Positions 1 to 3,956 of a stretch of DNA of 6,859 nucleotides are shown one piece after another. The position numbers and the translations under genes are program-made. Each line of letters starts with the position of its first letter. The first letter of the stretch is position 1. Below the pieces are notes generated by a model. The model was not told the origin of the DNA. It ran no database searches and saw nothing but the letters and a program-made list of their open reading frames with translations. Where the stretch lies: the NCBI GenBank assembly GCA_964392085.1, contig CAYMOV010000124.1, positions 1 through 6,859 of the forward strand, read 5' to 3'. The DNA is from CAYMOV01 sp964392085. GTDB taxonomy: Bacteria > Oederibacteriota > Muellerivitia > Muellerivitales > Muellerivitaceae.

Positions 1-269
1 GACAGGTCCAGGCCGATGAGGTTGCCGTCGACGTCGTATTCCAGGGCGCAGTTGAGGGGGTTCACCCCCACGGTCTTGTCCACCTCGAACTTCTCGGCGG
101 ACACTAAGCGGAGGTAGGAAGTCCCCTCCTGGGTGTTGTAGAGGATGAAAAGGGCCGGACCCTCGGGTTGGTGCAGGTTCAGTGGCACCCGGGCCTCGAT
201 CGCGTCCCCCACCTGCTGGAAGGAGACCCGGCATTTGCCGAAGAGCTGTTCGAGTTCGTTGAGTTCCAA
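1..269 (-). CDS. Partial CDS, possible YbjN/CesT-like chaperone-fold protein (N-terminal part)
   Basis: An open frame runs from about 293 to the left edge of the window, closed upstream by an in-frame TGA at 296-294. I chose the TTG at 269-267 because a strong Shine-Dalgarno GGAGGG (279-274) sits 4 bases before it. A GTG at 287-285 in the same frame is the alternative but has only a weak site. About 89 residues are visible. They begin MELNELEQLFGKC and include ARVPLNLHQPEGPALFILYN (26-45) and NPLNCALEYDVDGNLIGLDL (70-88). There is no signal peptide and no membrane segment, so the product should be cytoplasmic. The alternation of a short helix, beta strands, a 'PLN' turn and a final strand with 'D-x-DGN' resembles the YbjN / type III secretion chaperone-like fold. 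That is a guess from pattern, not a family match. It is separated from the upstream membrane-protein gene by about 210 bases and probably has its own promoter. The C-terminus is outside the window. Confidence 0.68.
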   Translation of the reverse strand, partial: MELNELEQLFGKCRVSFQQVGDAIEARVPLNLHQPEGPALFILYNTQEGTSYLRLVSAEKFEVDKTVGVNPLNCALEYDVDGNLIGLDL

Positions 270-320
270 AACGCCCTCCAGTTTCACAACCCATCAGCCT
301 GAGGTAGCGGGATGGACACG

Positions 321-349
321 ACGATAACGACCCAGCCTGTAAAGATCAA
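321..349 (-). promoter_or_regulatory. Possible sigma-70-type promoter for the leftmost gene
   Basis: On the minus strand TTGATC (349-344) and TATCGT (326-321) are separated by 17 bases. Each matches four of six consensus positions. The expected transcription start near 314 would give a leader of about 45 bases before the TTG start at 269. The placement is sensible because the upstream gene ends over 200 bases away, but the match is modest and lineages outside the model bacteria may use other consensus sequences. Confidence 0.22.
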
Positions 350-369
350 GCCACGGCGGAGGAGCCACC

Positions 370-399
370 GATGAACACGGATGAACATGGATAATTCAT
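370..399. repeat. Tandem decamer repeat (GATGAACAYG, two clear copies plus one degenerate)
   Basis: GATGAACACG (370-379) is followed directly by GATGAACATG (380-389), one base different, and then by GATAATTCAT (390-399), which keeps only part of the unit. The block is non-coding and lies between two minus-strand genes. It could be a remnant of a dispersed intergenic repeat or a binding array; nothing here decides between these. Confidence 0.55.
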
Positions 400-410
400 A
401 TTAAAAAAAC

Positions 411-438
411 TCCTAATTCCTAACTCCTCATTCCTAAC
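411..438. repeat. Tandem heptamer repeat TCCTAAY, four copies
   Basis: Four consecutive 7-base units are seen: TCCTAAT, TCCTAAC, TCCTCAT and TCCTAAC. The third differs from the consensus TCCTAAY at one inner position. A run of seven A residues (403-409) precedes the array on the plus strand. The same heptamer recurs in both orientations in the other intergenic region (2083-2130), so this is a local example of a dispersed repeat family confined to non-coding DNA. The 13 bases TCCTCATTCCTAA at 425-437 also occur on the opposite strand at 2103-2091. Confidence 0.65.
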
Positions 439-448
439 TGCCTTCTGA

Positions 449-467
449 GCCGCTATCCGCTAACGGC
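449..467 (-). terminator. Weak hairpin 14 bases after the membrane-protein stop codon
   Basis: Read on the minus strand, GCCGTTA and TAGCGGC can form a 7-base-pair stem, one pair being G-U, around the loop GCGGA. It begins 13 bases after the TAA that closes the membrane-protein gene, which is a sensible position for a transcription end. No T-tract follows directly; the nearest is seven T residues at 409-403, about 40 bases further on. It is therefore at best a weak or factor-assisted terminator, or an mRNA 3'-end structure. Confidence 0.3.
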
Positions 468-480
468 AATCCGCCGGCAG

Positions 481-1569
481 TTATTGTTCATGTCCGTTCT
501 CATGGAGAAACCCCACCGTCAAGGCCGGGAGGTAAACCGCCAGGAAGACGCTCGACGCCATTTGGAACAGGAACTTGAACATCGCCACCAGGACCCCGAA
601 GACCGGGATCAGGGTGAGGATGCCCAGCGCTCCTCCCACCACCAGGAGCCCCACCACGGTCACGAGGAAATAAACCAGGAAAACCCAGAACCAACTCCAG
701 CCATGGGCCCGGAGGGAATCCCAACCGAGGCGGAAGGAATCCCCCACGCCCCGACCCGCGGTCAGGTGGCCCATGGAAAGTTGGATATAAGCGACCCCCA
801 GGACGACCAAGGGCAACGTCAGGATCGCCGACCCGATGAGGGCCAGGATCAGGAAGACCGTCGCCCCAGACCCGGCGCCCTTGAAGGCGACGGCCGCGAG
901 GAAACCGAGGGCCCCCAAACCAGCCAAAAGGGCCAAAAACACGAGGAACACCATCGATTGGAAACCCAGGATGGGCCAAAAAAAGTTGGCCATGTCCCCG
1001 AAAAATTCCCGGAGCGAAAAGTCCGTCCCACCCCGGGCGTATCGCCACAACCGCCCCATCATCCCACCCTGGACCAACACCCCCAGGATCATCAACCAGA
1101 GGACCGCCAAGACGGCCAGGATCCCCAGGTAGAGGAGGTTCTCGGGGGTGAGGGCATCCTTCCAATATTCAGGCGGGAGTTTCCCGATCGAAAGGCCCGG
1201 ATGGGCTTGGTGGATCTGCTCGATCATGGGGCCCAAGAGCGCGAACGCCAGGCCGATGAAAGCCCCCACCGTCACGACCCAATAGACCAGCTGGACCAGC
1301 AAAAGGGGCCAGGCTTGGATCGTCCGTTCCCAGGCCCGGACATAATGGGAGAAGAACTCAGGGGTCGACTTCGGGGTTTCGGGGCCCGCGGCCTCGGCCG
1401 TAACGGGCGCGATGACGGAGGCCTCTTGAACAGGCAATTCTACCGGGGACGGGGGGGGCGGGGCGGCCGAAACCTTCGGACCCGGCGGCCGTCTCAACCG
1501 GGGGGGCTTGGGGGCGCGGGCTTTCCGGGCCTTCGGATGGGAGGCCTTGGGTTTCCTCGGGGGAGTCAT
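481..1569 (-). CDS. Unrecognised six-helix integral membrane protein with basic proline-rich N-terminal tail
   Basis: The 362-residue product has two parts. Residues 1-70 are low-complexity, rich in Lys, Arg, Pro and Ala, with a PPPP run at 37-40, and should be cytoplasmic by the positive-inside rule. Residues 75-350 hold about six hydrophobic segments (roughly 87-113, 144-167, 196-227, 235-262, 290-313 and 318-347). Amphipathic stretches such as DFSLREFFGDM (183-193) and GVGDSFRLGWDSLRAHG (274-290) lie between them. There is no cleavable signal peptide. The layout recalls DUF4013-like or glycerophosphodiester-phosphodiesterase membrane-domain proteins, where a 'F-x-x-a-w-x-x' helix precedes each membrane pair, but I do not claim membership. 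The ATG overlaps the yajQ TGA as ATGA, with no clear Shine-Dalgarno, so translation is probably coupled to yajQ. It closes with TAA at 483-481. Function unknown; a membrane partner or effector of YajQ is only a hypothesis. Confidence 0.88.
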   Translation of the reverse strand: MTPPRKPKASHPKARKARAPKPPRLRRPPGPKVSAAPPPPSPVELPVQEASVIAPVTAEAAGPETPKSTPEFFSHYVRAWERTIQAWPLLLVQLVYWVVTVGAFIGLAFALLGPMIEQIHQAHPGLSIGKLPPEYWKDALTPENLLYLGILAVLAVLWLMILGVLVQGGMMGRLWRYARGGTDFSLREFFGDMANFFWPILGFQSMVFLVFLALLAGLGALGFLAAVAFKGAGSGATVFLILALIGSAILTLPLVVLGVAYIQLSMGHLTAGRGVGDSFRLGWDSLRAHGWSWFWVFLVYFLVTVVGLLVVGGALGILTLIPVFGVLVAMFKFLFQMASSVFLAVYLPALTVGFLHENGHEQ

Positions 1570-2063
1570 CGGAAATTCGTGAACTGGAGCGCGGTCTTCA
1601 GGTCCTTGCCCCGGAGCATCTGGATGACGGCCTGGAGCTCGTCCCTGGATTTGCTGGAGACCTTGACCTTATCCTCGTGGATCGAGGCCTGGACCTTGAG
1701 CTTGGAATCCTTGATCAGCTTCACGACTTCCTTGCAGGTCTCCATGGGGATGCCGCAGACCAATTTGGCGGTTTGTCGGACCTTGTCCCCCCCCACCTTC
1801 TCGATGGGTTGGAGGTCCATGGCCTTGAGGGGAAGGTTCCGCTTGATGAACTTCGTTTGGAGGATGTCGACGACCGCCTCCATGCGGGACTCGTCGTCGG
1901 AGTAGAGCTCGATTTCCTTCTTGGCCTTCTCCAGCGTGATCTTGCTCACGCTGCCCTTGAAGTCATAGCGCTGGATGATTTCCTTCATGGCTTGGTTCAC
2001 CGCGTTGTCGACCTCCTGGAGATCGACCTCGGAAACCACGTCAAAGGAAGCGTCGTTGGCCAT
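1566..2063 (-). CDS. yajQ: YajQ family nucleotide-binding protein (UPF0234; c-di-GMP effector in some species)
   Basis: The 165-residue protein matches YajQ almost end to end. It opens with SFDVVSEVDLQEVDNAVNQA (6-25), then IIQRYDFKGS (29-38), and closes with LQAVIQMLRGKDLK and QFTNFR at the very C-terminus. All of these line up with E. coli YajQ as I remember it, and the length is normal (family about 160-165). The family has two ferredoxin-like domains and binds nucleotides. In Xanthomonas and Pseudomonas a member binds cyclic di-GMP and acts with a LysR-type regulator; that role is known for those proteins and only inferred here. It is cytoplasmic, with no signal or membrane segment. The ATG has a good ribosome binding site, GAGGGG (2074-2069), 5 bases upstream. 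Its stop overlaps the start of the following membrane-protein gene. A 13-base inverted repeat lies just upstream in its probable leader. Confidence 0.95.
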   Translation of the reverse strand: MANDASFDVVSEVDLQEVDNAVNQAMKEIIQRYDFKGSVSKITLEKAKKEIELYSDDESRMEAVVDILQTKFIKRNLPLKAMDLQPIEKVGGDKVRQTAKLVCGIPMETCKEVVKLIKDSKLKVQASIHEDKVKVSSKSRDELQAVIQMLRGKDLKTALQFTNFR

Positions 2064-2086
2064 CGCAACCCCTCACAAATGCAATT

Positions 2087-2126
2087 GGAATTAGGAATGA
2101 GGAATTTTACAACCATTCCTAATTCC
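2087..2126. repeat. Perfect 13-base inverted repeat built from the ATTAGGA heptamer
   Basis: GGAATTAGGAATG (2087-2099) is the exact reverse complement of CATTCCTAATTCC (2114-2126), with a 14-base spacer. On the plus strand the left part reads as heptamers AATTGGA, ATTAGGA, ATGAGGA (2083-2103) and the right part as TCCTAAT, TCCGCAT (2117-2130). The structure therefore consists of two short heptamer arrays facing each other. It is AT-rich against a GC-rich background and lies between the rodZ-like stop and the yajQ start, ending 24 bases before the yajQ ATG. It could act as a hairpin in the yajQ leader or as a bidirectional stop signal, but no T-tract follows it in the minus-strand direction. 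A TAAAAT (2109-2104), resembling a -10 box, lies in the loop without a matching -35. Confidence 0.7.
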
Positions 2127-2180
2127 GCATTACGACCCAACCACTTTCGTTCAACCCAACGGGTGAAACGGCAACCCACA

Positions 2181-3197
2181 CTAGGGTTTAACGGGGGGGG
2201 TGTATCCCTTCGGAAGGTTCAGTTCGACCACCTTGCCGTTCGCGCCCAGGACTCCCAGCGAGGTCCCATCCAACTGGGCGTCCACCCCCGCGGCGTTGCC
2301 GATCTTCACGGTGAATCCCTCAACGGCCTTGAAGAACTTGGTCGCTCCGGGTTCCAGCATCCATTCCGTCGGGGACTTGCCATCCGCCGTAACCTGGACC
2401 CAGGAGGCGTCCAACCCCTTCAGGGTCAGGTGATGGTACCTGTCCTTCGGGGCCTGGCCCAGGAAAGCCGGGGCCTGGGCCGCTTGGGGCCGGGCCGTAT
2501 GGGGCGTCGGGGTCGCCGGGGCCTCCGGCGTGGGTGAAGCCTTGGCCGAAGTCCCATGGGCGGACTTGACCGGCGTCGGGGTCGCGGGACCGGGGACCGG
2601 GGTCGAATCCCCGGGCGCCGCCGCGCTCGCGGCGTGGCGGTGGTGCCTGTTCATCGCGGCGCGGTAGGCCGCCGCTCCCCCCGCGTAAACCAACCAGGCC
2701 AAGACGGCGATCCCGACCCCATTCAAAGCCATGGATCCCCATGCCCTCCAGGGCAAGGCGGAACTGCGACGGGGCTTCCGGGTGAAAAGGGTCTTCGCGA
2801 CGGTCCGGTGCTCGTCCCCCTCGTTCCCCTCGTCGAACTCCAACGCCAAATCCTGCGGGGGCGGGGACACATCCGAAACCGGGGCGCCGGCCTTGGGCTT
2901 CCGCGCGAAGGACCAGTTGGTCTCCGGGAACACCTCGATCCGGTTGGGCTCGATGGTCACGGATTGCGGCGCCACTTCCTCGTTGAATTGGCGGGTGGCC
3001 AGCATCGGGTCCACCTTGACCATCTTGGCGTAGGCCCTCAGGAAGCCCCGGGCGAAGGTGTGGGAGGGAAAAACCGTCCAGTCGTCCCGCTCAATGGCCT
3101 GGAGATAGGAAAGGTTGATCTTGGTCTTCTGTTGGATGGTCTCCAGCGGGATCTTGGCGGCTTCCCGGGCGGTCTTGAGGTCTTGGCCGATGCCCAT
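2181..3197 (-). CDS. rodZ: RodZ-like protein: cytoplasmic helix-turn-helix domain, one membrane helix, periplasmic C-terminal domain
   Basis: The 338-residue product has RodZ architecture. Residues 1-75 form the Xre-like helix-turn-helix domain, with GQDLKTAREAAKIPLETIQQ (4-23), YLQAIERDDW (31-40) and FARGFLRAYAKMVKVDP (48-64), typical of HTH_25. A variable acidic to basic region (about 80-150) leads to a single membrane helix (about 154-178). A Pro/Ala/Thr-rich linker follows (190-245), then a beta-rich periplasmic domain (255-330) with WVQVTADGKSPTEWMLEPGA and VKIGNAAGVDAQLDG, as in DUF4115. In E. coli RodZ binds MreB through the HTH domain and links it to the elongasome; DNA binding is not its main role. 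The ATG directly follows the TAA of the lolA-like gene with no spacer. GGGGAG (3212-3207) gives a good ribosome binding site inside the preceding gene. A C8 run (plus-strand G8, 2193-2200) sits in the last codons. I am confident of the architecture and somewhat less so of strict orthology. Confidence 0.88.
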   Translation of the reverse strand: MGIGQDLKTAREAAKIPLETIQQKTKINLSYLQAIERDDWTVFPSHTFARGFLRAYAKMVKVDPMLATRQFNEEVAPQSVTIEPNRIEVFPETNWSFARKPKAGAPVSDVSPPPQDLALEFDEGNEGDEHRTVAKTLFTRKPRRSSALPWRAWGSMALNGVGIAVLAWLVYAGGAAAYRAAMNRHHRHAASAAAPGDSTPVPGPATPTPVKSAHGTSAKASPTPEAPATPTPHTARPQAAQAPAFLGQAPKDRYHHLTLKGLDASWVQVTADGKSPTEWMLEPGATKFFKAVEGFTVKIGNAAGVDAQLDGTSLGVLGANGKVVELNLPKGYTPPVKP

Positions 3198-3956
3198 TTA
3201 AAAGATCTCCCCATCCACGACGGTCGCGCCCTCGGGCGCCTTGAACTCGAAGTCCGAGTCCGGAAGTCCCTGGTCGAACACCGGCTTCAGGAATTGGGCG
3301 CTGGTCTTCATGCTCAGGCTTTCGATCTCCACCTTCTCGGGCCACCAATGGTCCTTGCGGATCGTGACCCGCATGCGCTTGAACTGCGACTCACCGTTGT
3401 CCGGCACGAAAAGGAGGACCACCTGGTCCGCGCCGTCCTTCACGATGGACACCCGGCTGGTCTCGGAATACTTCTTCAGTTCCTTCCCCACCCCCAGGTA
3501 GGTGGGCTGGCCCTTCTTGGTGGATTGCCGGTACACGGTGTTCTGCCCGGGCTGGTACATTTGGAGGGCGGGACCGTTGATATAGAGGAACTGCTCGGTG
3601 GGTTTCAGGTAGTGGGTGAAGACCTTATCGGGAAGTTTCATCTCGACCACGCCCCGGACCGTCTGCTTTTGGCCCGAGGTGGCGTCCTGGACCTCCATCT
3701 TGAGGTCCATGCGGACATCCTTCATGGCGGCCTGGGCCTTTTCGACCTTCTCGAGGATCTCGCGCACGGCCGGGGGCGCGTTGGACCCCAGGTCCCCGCC
3801 CGCGGGGGCGGAAGGGTTGCCGGATTCGGTCGGGGCGGGACCGGCGGCGGGCACCGGCGTCTTCGCCGGGGAAGCTTTCTTCTTGGGACCGGCGGCGACC
3901 GGTCCCGCCAACAGGGCCAAAACCGCCACCCAGGCCAGGATCTTAGGCGTCCGCAT
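3198..3956 (-). CDS. lolA: LolA-like periplasmic outer-membrane lipoprotein carrier protein
   Basis: The start is the ATG at 3956-3954, because GGGAGG (3968-3963) lies 6 bases before it. An in-frame ATG at 3971 adds five residues but has no ribosome binding site. The 252-residue product starts with a signal peptide (MRTPK, then a hydrophobic core to about A22, VAA cleavage site, no lipobox cysteine). A Lys/Pro/Ala linker covers roughly 24-60. The LolA-like half-barrel domain follows (about 62-250): a helix AVREILEKVEKAQAAMKDV, strands MDLKMEVQD and RGVVEMKLPDKVFTHYLKP, the signature-like QFLYINGPALQMYQPGQNTV (122-141), and FEFKAPEGATVVDG (236-249). LolA ferries lipoproteins from the LolCDE complex to the outer membrane. 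It overlaps ftsK by 14 bases and abuts the rodZ-like gene; ftsK-lolA adjacency is also known in E. coli. It is longer than the usual LolA (about 200) because of the linker. A LolA-fold paralogue with another cargo is possible. Confidence 0.85.
   Translation of the reverse strand: MRTPKILAWVAVLALLAGPVAAGPKKKASPAKTPVPAAGPAPTESGNPSAPAGGDLGSNAPPAVREILEKVEKAQAAMKDVRMDLKMEVQDATSGQKQTVRGVVEMKLPDKVFTHYLKPTEQFLYINGPALQMYQPGQNTVYRQSTKKGQPTYLGVGKELKKYSETSRVSIVKDGADQVVLLFVPDNGESQFKRMRVTIRKDHWWPEKVEIESLSMKTSAQFLKPVFDQGLPDSDFEFKAPEGATVVDGEIF

Noticed and set aside
411..438. CRISPR array
   Set aside because: The units are 7 bases, directly adjacent, with no spacers; no cas gene is present.
484..1905. A 473-codon open frame on the plus strand opposite the membrane protein and yajQ genes
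   Set aside because: Its product is rich in Gln, His, Asp, Arg and Gly with no folded-domain look, and it crosses two well-supported genes on the other strand. It is the expected antisense shadow of GC-rich genes.
2087..2126. Classical Rho-independent terminator after the rodZ-like gene
   Set aside because: The stem is perfect but AT-rich, and in the direction of transcription it is followed by AATTGCATTTG rather than a T-tract.
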